Origin: Desulfurellaceae bacterium bin18
Lineage (GTDB): Bacteria > Desulfobacterota > Binatia > Bin18
NCBI GenBank assembly: GCA_002238415.1
Contig: MPMI01000001.1
Coordinates: 186,001 to 250,000 of the forward strand
DNA length: 64,000 bases
Direction: 5' to 3'
Shown one piece after another: positions 1 to 8,149 of this stretch. Numbering within the stretch: position 1 is the first letter of the stretch; the number at the start of each line of letters is the position of its first letter. The position numbers and the translations under genes were made by a program. The notes beneath the pieces are model-generated. The model was given only the letters and a program-made list of their open reading frames with translations. It ran no database searches and was not told the DNA's origin.

Positions 1-19
1 GGTAGGAGGAGGCCCTCTT

Positions 20-1168
20 ATGCCGTCCACCGCACGTGTTGCTGGTATATGTGATCCGGCATTCAATGCCGTCCGTGAAGCGCTTGAGCAAAACCTGACC
101 GATGGCAATGAGATTGGCGAGTGTGTCGCCGTTGTTGTGCATGGGAAGACGGTTGTTGATTTGTGGGGTGGGTATAAGGATAGGGCACGGACGCAGCCTT
201 GGGAGCGCGATACGCTCGTATGCATGTTCTCGGTCGGAAAGCCGCTCTCCATCCTGCCGGTGTTGATCCTCGCAGATCAGGGTCGGATTGACCTTGACGG
301 ACCCGTCTCCCGCTACTGGCCGGAGTTTGGCCAAGCCGGGAAAGAGCACCTTACCGTCAGTCAGGTGATTTCTCATCAGGCGGCTATTCCTGGTGCGCTC
401 AAGGCTCGAAAAGGCGATGCCTACCATTGGGGAAACATGGTCCGGGCTATCGAGGAACAAGAACCGTTATGGGAGCCTGGGACGAACGGATGCTATCATA
501 CGGTGAGCCTGGGCTATCTGACTGGCGAGTTGGTGCGACGCGTTACTGGAAGAACCATCGGCCAATTCTGGCGCGAAGAAATAGGTATGCCGCTCAACAT
601 CGACTATCATTTTGGTCTGTCCGCGGCGGATCAGCAGCGCTGTGCGGAAATATACGAAGCCCCTCACGGACCGTTTATGGATGCGATCCGGGATACGAAC
701 ACCCTCCTCGGCAAATGCTGGGTTCCATTGCCGCTACAGGACCACGAAGAGAATTTTAACAGCGAATTGTATCGGGCTGCGGAGATGCCGTCTTTTAACG
801 GTCAGGGTGTCGCCCGTGGTGTTGCCCGGTTATTTTGCCTCTTGGCCTGCGGGGGTGAACTTGAGGGCAGGCGTCTGCTCAGTCAGACTTTGGTTGACCA
901 TGCCATGACCGAGGCGTGGTATCAGACCGACGCGCTTGGGCTGACGTGTCGGATGTCGAACGGTGGCTTTATGCTGCGCAACCCCGAATTAACCGCGTAT
1001 AATCACAATCCCAGATCGTTTGGACATCTGGGTCTGGGTGGAGCCATCGCCTTTGGTGACCCGGACGCCAAACTGGGCTTTAGCTTTTGTGGTAATCGCA
1101 TGGCGCCAATAGGTGATCTTGGACCGTATGCGAGCCGGTTGCTCCAGGCGACAGAGTCCTCACTGTAG
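20..1168 (+). CDS. Serine hydrolase of the beta-lactamase/esterase (class C-like) family
   Basis: A 382-residue protein of the serine beta-lactamase/penicillin-binding superfamily. The SxxK motif is SVGK at residues 71-74, so Ser71 would be the nucleophile and Lys74 the base. A Tyr-containing second motif sits near Tyr159 (YHT rather than the common YxN), and a Gly-rich HLGLGG segment near residue 338 takes the KTG/HxG position. There is no evident signal peptide, so it probably acts in the cytoplasm as an EstB-type esterase, amidase or D-peptidase rather than as a resistance enzyme. A strong GGAGGAGG ribosome site precedes the ATG. The substrate cannot be told from sequence. Confidence 0.85.
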   Translation: MPSTARVAGICDPAFNAVREALEQNLTDGNEIGECVAVVVHGKTVVDLWGGYKDRARTQPWERDTLVCMFSVGKPLSILPVLILADQGRIDLDGPVSRYWPEFGQAGKEHLTVSQVISHQAAIPGALKARKGDAYHWGNMVRAIEEQEPLWEPGTNGCYHTVSLGYLTGELVRRVTGRTIGQFWREEIGMPLNIDYHFGLSAADQQRCAEIYEAPHGPFMDAIRDTNTLLGKCWVPLPLQDHEENFNSELYRAAEMPSFNGQGVARGVARLFCLLACGGELEGRRLLSQTLVDHAMTEAWYQTDALGLTCRMSNGGFMLRNPELTAYNHNPRSFGHLGLGGAIAFGDPDAKLGFSFCGNRMAPIGDLGPYASRLLQATESSL

Positions 1169-1297
1169 GCCCGAAGTCCGTTCGTTCCTCATCAGCAGCC
1201 CGGACGATGGTCATGCCGCATCTTCGGTAAGCGGGCGAGATGGGAGAACGGGTAGGTATCAAAGCCATCTCTTGGTATGCTGTAGGTGGAGGGTCCG

Positions 1298-1912
1298 ATG
1301 ACGAGTGTCCCAACATGTGGGCAGAGTCCGCCGCTGGTGCTGCATACGCGCCCGGCAATCGACATGAGCCCTGAGCAATTCTATGAGTTCTGCTTGATTA
1401 ACCGCGAGTGGCGCATTGAGCGGACCGCTGAGGGAGACCTGCGGATTATGGCACCAGCCGGAGGAGGAACGGGCAGTCGGAATGCGATCATCACGTCAAT
1501 GCTCACAACCTGGGCGTTGCAAGACGGAACGGGCGTCGCCTTTGACTCTTCTACCGGATTTACCCTGCCCAACGGGGCAACCCGTTCCCCTGATGCCGCC
1601 TGGGTGCAACGCGCCCATCTGGCAGTATTGACCGCCGAACAAAAAGAGAAATTCCTGCCCCTCTGCCCTGACTTCGTGATTGAATTACGCTCCCCATCCG
1701 ATGACCTCGGGAGTGTGCAGGAAAAGATGCAGGAATACCTAGATAATGGGATGCAGTTGGGCTGGCTGATTGATCCCTCCACACGACAGGTCTACGTCTA
1801 CCGTTCGTCTGCCGCAGTTGACCGTGTGGACGATCCCCCCCGCGTATTAGGAGACCCCGAACTCCCCGGCTTCGTGCTGGAGACGACACATATCTGGGAA
1901 CCTCCGTTTTGA
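1298..1912 (+). CDS. Uma2-family (DUF820) restriction-endonuclease-like protein
   Basis: A protein of about 204 residues of the Uma2 family, which has a PD-(D/E)XK nuclease fold. Visible family marks are MSPEQFYEF near the start, the SPDAAWV strand holding the first acidic residue, and VIELRSPSD giving the E-x-R/K part of the active site, followed by LGWLIDPSTRQVYVYR. The family is common in cyanobacteria and other multi-copy genomes; its biological role is unsettled. I chose the ATG at 1298, which has GGAGGG just upstream, over an in-frame GTG at 1286. It stands alone between a serine hydrolase and a convergent amidase. Confidence 0.85.
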   Translation: MTSVPTCGQSPPLVLHTRPAIDMSPEQFYEFCLINREWRIERTAEGDLRIMAPAGGGTGSRNAIITSMLTTWALQDGTGVAFDSSTGFTLPNGATRSPDAAWVQRAHLAVLTAEQKEKFLPLCPDFVIELRSPSDDLGSVQEKMQEYLDNGMQLGWLIDPSTRQVYVYRSSAAVDRVDDPPRVLGDPELPGFVLETTHIWEPPF

Positions 1913-1948
1913 GGCAGGGCGAGTCCACAAGGCCCACCATTCTCTCCT

Positions 1949-3349
1949 TTACAACTCCGGGTGCTGCTTATGCCACTCGGTGGCCTGTTCATACGCATGG
2001 CCAACCTGACAGATCGTCTGCTCGTCAAATGGCTTGCCGGCAATCTGAAGACCGACAGGTAAACCATCCGTATCAAAGCCGCACGGCACCTGAATGGCCG
2101 GCAGGCCGGTGAAATTGAAAATCGGCGTATAGACGCTGAAGTCCGCGGAAACGATGCTCAGACCGGGCGAGCCTTCGGCAATGGGGTTCACCTGAAAGCC
2201 GGCGGTGGGCAGCATCAGGACATCGACGCTGGTGTCGAGGGCGTTGAGGAGATCGTCCCGCACCTGGGCGCGGACCTGGGCACCCATCATATATTGCGCA
2301 CCACTGACCAGGAGACCGTAGGCCACAAAAAGCTTGGCATGGGGATTATATTTCTCTCCGCAGTTGCGCACATTGTCCACGTGGATGGCAGCGCACTCGG
2401 AAAATAATCCCGGCCACTCAATGGCCTGGAGTTGGCTCAGCGTAATGGAAGGCACGTCGACAATTTCTGCTCCGAGGCGCTCGAATTGTTGTACCGCCTG
2501 GTTATAAGGTCCGAGCAGCTTGGGGTCACAGTTGTCTTCATAAATGGAGCGCAGCAGCCCAATCCGCATACCCGTAATGTCCTGACCGATTTTCTCGGTA
2601 AAGTCCGGCACAGGTGTATTTGCCGAGGCTGGGTCCAACGGGTCATAGCCGGCACAGCCTTGCAGCATCAGGGCCGCGTCGGTCACGGTTCGGGCGAGCG
2701 GGCCGGTATGGTCGAGGCTCCACGAGAGCGGATACACGCCCGCTCGACTGACACGCCCATAGGTGGCTTTGAGTCCGACAATGCCACAGCACTGGGCCGG
2801 CCAGCGAATGGAACCGCCCGTACACGAGCCCATCCCGGCATAGGCCATTCCGGCGGCAGTAGAAGCCGCGGTGCCACTGCTCGACCCGCCGGCGTCATGG
2901 GCCAGGTTCCAGGGATTATGCGTGGGCTGGTAATAGGACTGCTTGGTGGGAAAGCCATAGGCAAACTCATAGGTCGCGGTCTTGCCCAGGACCAGTGCGC
3001 CGGCTTCCTTGAGTTTTGCCACAGAGGTGCAGTCCTTCTCGGCGACATAGTGCTCCAGCGATTGGGAGCCGCAGGTGGTTGGACCGCATTCGTAGATGTC
3101 TTTGATGCCGATGGGGACGCCGTGCAGTGGGCCACGATAGGCCCCGCGCTGAATCTCGGCCTCAGCAGCCCGGGCCGCTTCCATCACCTCATCTCTGAAA
3201 ACCGCATTAAAGGCATGGAGCTGAGGTTCGAGTTGCTCCACTCGATCCAGCATGGCCTGGGTGACCTCGACCGGGGAGACGTCTTTTCGCTGAATGTTCC
3301 CGGCCAATTCCTCAATCGGCATATAGGAGAGTTCTCGGGCAGCCGTCAT
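1949..3349 (-). CDS. Amidase (amidase-signature family, GatA/AtzE-like)
   Basis: A 466-residue amidase-signature enzyme that would hydrolyse a C-N amide bond using a Ser-cisSer-Lys triad. The catalytic Lys is Lys83 in GIKDIY, the cis-Ser lies in GGSSSG (residues 154-159), and the nucleophile is Ser180 in TGGSIRWP. It resembles GatA and the AtzE/allophanate-type amidases. Its start overlaps by 4 bp the stop of a 73-residue upstream gene, so the two are translationally coupled. That layout is like AtzG-AtzE, where a small GatC-like subunit stabilises the amidase. It is unlikely to be true GatA because no gatB is present here. Confidence 0.9.
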   Translation of the reverse strand: MTAARELSYMPIEELAGNIQRKDVSPVEVTQAMLDRVEQLEPQLHAFNAVFRDEVMEAARAAEAEIQRGAYRGPLHGVPIGIKDIYECGPTTCGSQSLEHYVAEKDCTSVAKLKEAGALVLGKTATYEFAYGFPTKQSYYQPTHNPWNLAHDAGGSSSGTAASTAAGMAYAGMGSCTGGSIRWPAQCCGIVGLKATYGRVSRAGVYPLSWSLDHTGPLARTVTDAALMLQGCAGYDPLDPASANTPVPDFTEKIGQDITGMRIGLLRSIYEDNCDPKLLGPYNQAVQQFERLGAEIVDVPSITLSQLQAIEWPGLFSECAAIHVDNVRNCGEKYNPHAKLFVAYGLLVSGAQYMMGAQVRAQVRDDLLNALDTSVDVLMLPTAGFQVNPIAEGSPGLSIVSADFSVYTPIFNFTGLPAIQVPCGFDTDGLPVGLQIAGKPFDEQTICQVGHAYEQATEWHKQHPEL

Positions 3350-3567
3350 GATGCTCCCCCTTTCTTATCGAGCGCGTGTACCAGCACAGGCTCGCTCTCC
3401 GGCATGCTCATGCCCTCAACCAGTTGGCGGGACTGCCGCATATCTTCCACGATCCGCTGCCAGCGTAAGAGGTTTTCATACGGGATCACCAATTTATCGA
3501 GTTCGGCATCCGTCAGCTCAAGATCCCATTCGGCGAGTTTGGCTGCAATGAGGGCTTTGGCGTCCAT
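3346..3567 (-). CDS. Small GatC/AtzG-like partner of the amidase
   Basis: A 73-residue, mostly helical, charged protein with a start MDAKALIAAKLAEWDLELTD. It ends in an ATGA overlap with the downstream amidase start. A short acidic helical protein in this position is the hallmark of GatC-like and AtzG (DUF4089-like) subunits, which wrap around an amidase of the GatA type. The family call rests mainly on size and on coupling; the sequence itself is weakly conserved. A ribosome site (AGGAGAAGG) precedes the ATG. It probably forms a heteromeric complex with the amidase in the cytoplasm. Confidence 0.65.
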   Translation of the reverse strand: MDAKALIAAKLAEWDLELTDAELDKLVIPYENLLRWQRIVEDMRQSRQLVEGMSMPESEPVLVHALDKKGGAS

Positions 3568-3576
3568 GTCCTTCTC

Positions 3577-3861
3577 CTATTTCAGCTCCGTTTCCACAAA
3601 GACGAACTCGTAGTCGTTGGCGTTAATCACATCGTGTTCGACTCCGACATTCCGAAAATAAGGGACGCCCTGGGTCAACTCGGCTTCGTGGTCGCCGTCC
3701 GGGGCTTTCAATAACAATGTCCCTGTGGTCATGGGCACGACCACATAGTCGTACTCGTGCCGATGGTAGCCGGTGGCCGCCCCTGGAGCAAAACGCCATT
3801 CCGTTACGCGTACGCGTTCATTCTCGATGAGGACGGTTGAGCGAGCTTGCTCTTGCGACAT
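3577..3861 (-). CDS. Cupin-domain protein
   Basis: A single-domain cupin of about 94 residues. The first cupin motif is readable as GYHRHEYDYVVVPMTTG and the second as GVPYFRNVGVEHDVIN, giving His ligands for a metal. The start at 3861 (MSQEQ) has a GGAGGG site 5-6 bases upstream; an upstream in-frame start at 3903 has none. It lies 9 bp before the GatC-like gene in the same direction, so it may be first in an operon of cupin, small subunit and amidase. A role in the same amide metabolism, or as a small sensor, is inference. Confidence 0.8.
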   Translation of the reverse strand: MSQEQARSTVLIENERVRVTEWRFAPGAATGYHRHEYDYVVVPMTTGTLLLKAPDGDHEAELTQGVPYFRNVGVEHDVINANDYEFVFVETELK

Positions 3862-3924
3862 ACAACCCTCCTTCCCTGTTGCTGTGGAAAGAGCGTAGCG
3901 CAAGAATTTTGAGATGCAACAGAC

Positions 3925-4638
3925 CTACGAACGATCAACAGCTACCCACTCACGCTGCATCCGGTCCGGGTGGAGGCCCAGGCGTGGCTTCCGCTCGGGA
4001 ATAATCTGATAACAGGTGGACTGAACGGTCCCGAGTCCACGGACCGTCTTATACCCGGCTGACTGCTGCCAGCGCTGGCAATCTGTGGTGCTACCCCAAG
4101 AGCTGAGCAGGACGTAGTGCACGGGTGCGTGCTGCGGAACAATGCCGCCGAGTTGGGTAAAGACGTAGGGGGTATGGATACGCTCGTTCTTGAGTGCCTC
4201 ATAGGGCAGGATACCAAAGCTCGAAATATCCGAGAGCGCGACAGTGACCTGACCGGACTCCGTGTCTGAAAGCGGTGTATCCCGGAGCAGCATGGTTTCA
4301 TTCAGGATGGTCCCGGTCGCTTCCTCGTTGTCCGCCAGTATCCGTCCCTTGCGGATGTAATAGGCCGTCCACCATTTTTCTCGGGCTTCATCCTGCACCT
4401 TCACATGCTCACGCTCGCGCTGCCAGTCTTCCATAGCTTCAAGCGTGTCAAATTTGGCAAAGAAGAGCCACCAGGAAGTTCCCGCAATCGGTCCGCCATA
4501 GGTTTCCCGAAAGCCCCCCTGCGCTATGGCATGGGGCATGAACTGTTCATGGCGTTTGATGTAGGCGTCCAGGAGTTCCGGGCGTGGACGAAAGCCGCCT
4601 TCGGCAATGTGTAAGGTAGATGGTAAATCCTCAGCCAT
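3925..4638 (-). CDS. Tandem ABM-like (dimeric alpha-beta barrel) protein
   Basis: A 237-residue protein that reads as two ferredoxin-like alpha-beta modules. The first contains SWWLFFAKFDTLEAMEDWQRE and the second HYVLLSSWGSTTDCQRWQQS; in each a strand is followed by an amphipathic helix with a conserved Trp, as in the antibiotic biosynthesis monooxygenase (ABM) and NIPSNAP-type folds. No catalytic residues can be assigned. A GGAGGATGCC ribosome site supports the start. It ends 63 bp before the cupin gene in the same direction, so it may belong to the cupin-amidase unit. Exact function is unknown. Confidence 0.55.
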   Translation of the reverse strand: MAEDLPSTLHIAEGGFRPRPELLDAYIKRHEQFMPHAIAQGGFRETYGGPIAGTSWWLFFAKFDTLEAMEDWQREREHVKVQDEAREKWWTAYYIRKGRILADNEEATGTILNETMLLRDTPLSDTESGQVTVALSDISSFGILPYEALKNERIHTPYVFTQLGGIVPQHAPVHYVLLSSWGSTTDCQRWQQSAGYKTVRGLGTVQSTCYQIIPERKPRLGLHPDRMQREWVAVDRS

Positions 4639-4722
4639 GGCATCCTCCCTTCTTCAGCACAAGGAGCGCTGGGGCGAGTGTACTCAGTTGCGATTTGAGA
4701 GGCAAGTTTGCGAGTGGGAATA

Positions 4723-4866
4723 TCTCATCCCCTCTTGGGAAGGGTGCCGCAACGCGGCGGGGTGGGTTTCAGCCGGTTGAGTAGGCTGTGTCAGGGCGGG
4801 GAGGGCCAGACCGGAGGAATCCACCCCGGCCCTTCGGGCCACCCCTCCAAGGAGAGGAGTGGGTAT
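4723..4866. repeat. Imperfect long inverted repeat (MITE/palindromic-repeat-like)
   Basis: The arms at about 4723-4768 and 4818-4866 are inverted, imperfect copies of each other; both read roughly CCCCTCYTTGGRARGGGTG then a small hairpin then GGGGTGGRTT. Each arm carries its own inner hairpin at the same place, GCCGCAACGCGGC on the left and GGCCCTTCGGGCC on the right. The element lies between divergent genes, upstream of the amidohydrolase. No transposase is nearby, so it would be a non-autonomous or structural repeat. Confidence 0.6.
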
Positions 4867-4920
4867 GGAAGGCTTTTGTCCGGCGCGGCAAAGTGCTATG
4901 CGGCAGGGGAGGAGGACCCT

Positions 4921-6387
4921 ATGCCAACATCAAAGTCTGCCGCAATCCGCGCCAAGCTGGATCACCCGGTTATTGATTCAGATGGCCATATGATCGAATT
5001 TGAACCCGGCTTTCTCGACTATCTCAAGCGAGAGGGCGGAGCCTCCATGGTCAAGCGCTTTCTCTCGCCCGAGCGCAACTCTGGAGGCTGGGGCCGCTTG
5101 TTCCGCTGGTATGGGCTGTCGCCTGAAGAGCGGCTGGACCAACGTGCGACGCGCTCGCCGTGGTGGCCGTTGCCGACCAAGAACACCTTGGACCGCGCAA
5201 CTGCCATGTTGCCCAAGTTGCTGTCCGAACGGATGGACGCCATCGGCCTGGATTTCACCGTTCTCTATCCGACGCTGGGCCTCCAGTTCCCGCATATTGA
5301 AAACACCGAAATACGCCGGGCAAGCTGCCGGGCGCTCAATACCTTTCATGCCGAGTATTTCCGCGAGTATGCCAGCCGGATGACCCCGGCGGCCGTCATT
5401 CCCATGCACACGCCGCAGGAGGCGATTGAAGAGCTTGAGTTTGTGGTCAACGAACTCGGTCTCAAGGCGGTGATGATGGCCGGGCATGTGCAGCGTCCCA
5501 TTCCGGTTGTCGAACGTGCCGCCCCGGAGGTTGCCGAGCACGCGTTTTGGCTGGACACCTTCTGTCTGGACAGCGCGTATGACTACGACCCGGTCTGGGC
5601 GCGTTGTGTCGAGCTGAAGATCGCGCCGACCTTTCACTCGCCGGCCATGGGCTGGGGCAGCCGAACCTCCATCTCGAACTATATGTATAACCACATCGGA
5701 CATTTTGCCGCCTCGGGCGAGGCGCTGTGTAAAGCCATGTTCATGAGCGGCGTCACGCGGCGCTTTCCGACGCTTAAGTTCGGCTTCCTGGAAAGTGGGG
5801 TCGGCTGGGCGTGTAATCTGTATGCCGATATGATCGGCCACTGGGAGAAGCGCAACGGGAAGAAGATGGACAACTACGACCCGGCCAATCTGAACCCCGA
5901 GCAATTGCTCGATCTGTATCAACGCTATGGCGGCAAATGGGCCGAGGAGTATCCCGGCCGTCTGATCGATGGAAAAAACCTGATGGGCGGGACGCGGGAA
6001 GATCCGAACACGCTGGATGACTGGGCGCGCTGCGGTATTGAAACAGCCGAGGACATCAAAGATCTGTTTGTCCACAATTTCTATTTCGGTTGCGAAGCCG
6101 ACGACCCCATGAATGCCACTGCGTTTAATGCTCGTCTGAATCCGTTTGGCGCTCGTCTCAAGGCTATTTTCAGTTCGGACATCGGTCACTGGGATGTGCC
6201 TGACATGGAAGAAGTCCTGGAAGAAGCCCACGAGTTAGTCGAGCACGAAGTGATCTCCGCAGATGACTTTCGGGATTTTGTCTTTACTAATCCGACCACG
6301 CTGTGGACGGGGACTAATCCTGACTTTTTCAAAGGCACGGTGGTGGAGAAGGCGGTGGACAAGCTGCTGGCTCAAGAGACCGCGTAA
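4921..6387 (+). CDS. Amidohydrolase family protein (ACMSD-like TIM barrel)
   Basis: A 488-residue metal-dependent hydrolase of the amidohydrolase_2 family. The N-terminal metal motif VIDSDGHMIEF gives Asp21-x-His23, and FHSPAMGWG and LFSSDIGHWDVPD strands later in the barrel supply further ligands, including the final Asp. The start at 4921 follows a GGGGAGGAGG site; the longer open frame upstream runs through a repeat and is unlikely to be coding. Members hydrolyse or decarboxylate small acids and amides (ACMSD, gamma-resorcylate decarboxylase). It is followed after 25 bp by a deacylase gene and probably belongs to the same catabolic operon. It is a paralogue of the protein at 33843-35015. 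Confidence 0.88.
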   Translation: MPTSKSAAIRAKLDHPVIDSDGHMIEFEPGFLDYLKREGGASMVKRFLSPERNSGGWGRLFRWYGLSPEERLDQRATRSPWWPLPTKNTLDRATAMLPKLLSERMDAIGLDFTVLYPTLGLQFPHIENTEIRRASCRALNTFHAEYFREYASRMTPAAVIPMHTPQEAIEELEFVVNELGLKAVMMAGHVQRPIPVVERAAPEVAEHAFWLDTFCLDSAYDYDPVWARCVELKIAPTFHSPAMGWGSRTSISNYMYNHIGHFAASGEALCKAMFMSGVTRRFPTLKFGFLESGVGWACNLYADMIGHWEKRNGKKMDNYDPANLNPEQLLDLYQRYGGKWAEEYPGRLIDGKNLMGGTREDPNTLDDWARCGIETAEDIKDLFVHNFYFGCEADDPMNATAFNARLNPFGARLKAIFSSDIGHWDVPDMEEVLEEAHELVEHEVISADDFRDFVFTNPTTLWTGTNPDFFKGTVVEKAVDKLLAQETA

Positions 6388-6412
6388 CTGCGCGGGATAA
6401 TAGAGGAGTGCC

Positions 6413-8101
6413 ATGGCCTACGAGCTGTTGATCAAAAACGGAACCGTTGTGGATGGCACGGGTGTGGCCCGCTATCAGGCCGATATTGGGGTGGCGCAGG
6501 GCCGGATTGTTGAAATAGCTCAAACCGGAACGCTCGGTGGGAGTGCCAGCCGCGTTATTGATGCGTCCGACCTGATTGTTGCCCCTGGCTTTATTGATCC
6601 CCACACCCACTACGACGCCCAGGTCTGCTGGGACCCGCTGATTTCCTGTTCTTCGTGGAATGGGGTGACGAGTGTAGTGATGGGCAATTGCGGGGTAGGG
6701 CTTGCGCCGTGTCTGCCCGATAAGCGGGAAGTGCTGGCCTGGGATTTGGTCAATGTGGAGGGGATGTCCTTTGAGGTGTTGTCACAGGGCGTGACCTGGG
6801 AGTGGGAGAGCCTGGCGGATTTCATGGTCGCCCCGTTTCGGACGGGTATGGGCATCAATCTCGGTTTTTTGGTGCCGCTGTCGCCGATTCGATCCTATGT
6901 CATTGGGGAAGCCGCCCAAGAACGCGGGGCAACGCCTGAAGAGACCCTGCGGATTGCGACCCTCCTGCGAGAAGGCGTCCAGGCCGGGGCGCTCGGTTTT
7001 TCCACCACCGTGGCTACGCAACACGTAGGCTTCAAGGGCCGCCCCCTGGCGTGTCGTCTCGCCAGTCGGGACGAGCTGCGGGCCTATGCTCAGGTGCTGC
7101 GCGACCTCGGGCAAGGCGCGATTGAGGTGAACCTGGGTGGTGCCGGGTCATCCATCCTGCCCTCGGGCAGTCCCGAGCTGATTGATTTCCTGCTGGTCGA
7201 AAGCCAGCGTCCGGTCACCTGGCTGTCGGTGCAAACGCGGAGCGACCAGCCAACCGCCCACCGCGAACTGCTGACCAACACCGACGGGCTGATTAAACGG
7301 GGAGGCATTCCCCAGGCGAGCTGCCAACCTACAGAGCTACAGTTCAATCTGCGCAACCCCTTCATCTTGGGCGCGTATGACGTGTGTCACTCATTGTTTA
7401 ATTGTAGCGCTGAGGAACAGGCGCGGATCTATGCTGATCCGACATTTCGGGCCGAGTTCCGAGCGGCGTGCGCGGCAACGCCCAAAGCCTTCAGTGGCCA
7501 GTGGCAGCAGACGCAGGTGTGCAAGGTCGGCAAACCCGCGCATCAGGCCTGGCTGGGGAAAAGCATTGCGGAACTGAGTCAGCAGGCTGGCACGGAGCCC
7601 TTTGACACCTTTTTCGATCTGGCCCTGGCTGACGATTTGGCGACCGAGTTCTCCCTGGCCATGCTGAATTTCGATCTCGACTTGGTTGAGGAAGTCATTA
7701 CGGACCCGCGCGTATTGATCGGCCTGTCGGACGGCGGAGCGCATGTCGATATGCTGTGTAACGCCGGCTATCCGACCTATCTGCTCGGCACCTGGGTGCG
7801 CAGGCGTCAGGCCATGAGTCTGGAACGAGCGGTGCAGCGCATCACCTCCGAACCTGCCCGGTTTTTTGGGGTGTTGGATCGGGGTGTGATTGCAACCGGT
7901 AAAGCCGCAGACTTGGTGGTCTTCGATCCCGACACGGTTGATGCTGGGGAAAAAGTGATGCTGAACGATCTGCCGGGGGGAGAGCGACGCTTCGTGCAAC
8001 GCGCCGAGGGCATATACGCTGTCGTCGTGAACGGGGAGATCGTGCTCACTCACGGCGAGCACTCCGGAGCGCTGCCGGGGCAGATGGTGCGCGCGGGTTG
8101 A
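6413..8101 (+). CDS. N-acyl-D-amino-acid deacylase-like amidohydrolase
   Basis: A 562-residue amidohydrolase of the D-aminoacylase/dihydroorotase-like group. A small beta domain (residues 1-55) is followed by the barrel, with the HxH motif at His64-x-His66 in DPHTHYDAQ and the last metal Asp in the SDGGAHVDM segment near 440. The C-terminal beta part has GKAADLVVFDPDTV, typical of this family. It would cleave N-acyl or cyclic amide bonds; the true substrate is unknown, since genomic D-aminoacylase-like proteins are very diverse. The start has an AGAGGAG site. It lies between an ACMSD-like hydrolase and two LLM oxidoreductases, suggesting a shared degradative route. Confidence 0.85.
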   Translation: MAYELLIKNGTVVDGTGVARYQADIGVAQGRIVEIAQTGTLGGSASRVIDASDLIVAPGFIDPHTHYDAQVCWDPLISCSSWNGVTSVVMGNCGVGLAPCLPDKREVLAWDLVNVEGMSFEVLSQGVTWEWESLADFMVAPFRTGMGINLGFLVPLSPIRSYVIGEAAQERGATPEETLRIATLLREGVQAGALGFSTTVATQHVGFKGRPLACRLASRDELRAYAQVLRDLGQGAIEVNLGGAGSSILPSGSPELIDFLLVESQRPVTWLSVQTRSDQPTAHRELLTNTDGLIKRGGIPQASCQPTELQFNLRNPFILGAYDVCHSLFNCSAEEQARIYADPTFRAEFRAACAATPKAFSGQWQQTQVCKVGKPAHQAWLGKSIAELSQQAGTEPFDTFFDLALADDLATEFSLAMLNFDLDLVEEVITDPRVLIGLSDGGAHVDMLCNAGYPTYLLGTWVRRRQAMSLERAVQRITSEPARFFGVLDRGVIATGKAADLVVFDPDTVDAGEKVMLNDLPGGERRFVQRAEGIYAVVVNGEIVLTHGEHSGALPGQMVRAG

Positions 8102-8114
8102 GAGCGCGTTGCCC

Positions 8115-8128
8115 GACGATTAATCGTC
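8115..8128. promoter_or_regulatory. Perfect 14-bp palindrome, possible operator
   Basis: GACGATTAATCGTC is a perfect dyad in the 48-bp gap between the deacylase stop and the LLM start, flanked by a weaker GCGCG/CGCGC pair. Its TTAA centre and 7-bp half-sites look like a dimeric regulator site, but it could also be the stem of an RNA hairpin. No repressor gene is adjacent. Confidence 0.4.
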
Positions 8129-8149
8129 AGCGCGCGGTAAGGAGGATGC

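Noticed and set aside
2432..3613. Long plus-strand frame of 393 codons opposite the amidase
   Set aside because: It is antisense to a clear amidase and shows no domain.
4978..6231. Long minus-strand frame opposite the amidohydrolase
   Set aside because: Antisense shadow in high-GC sequence.
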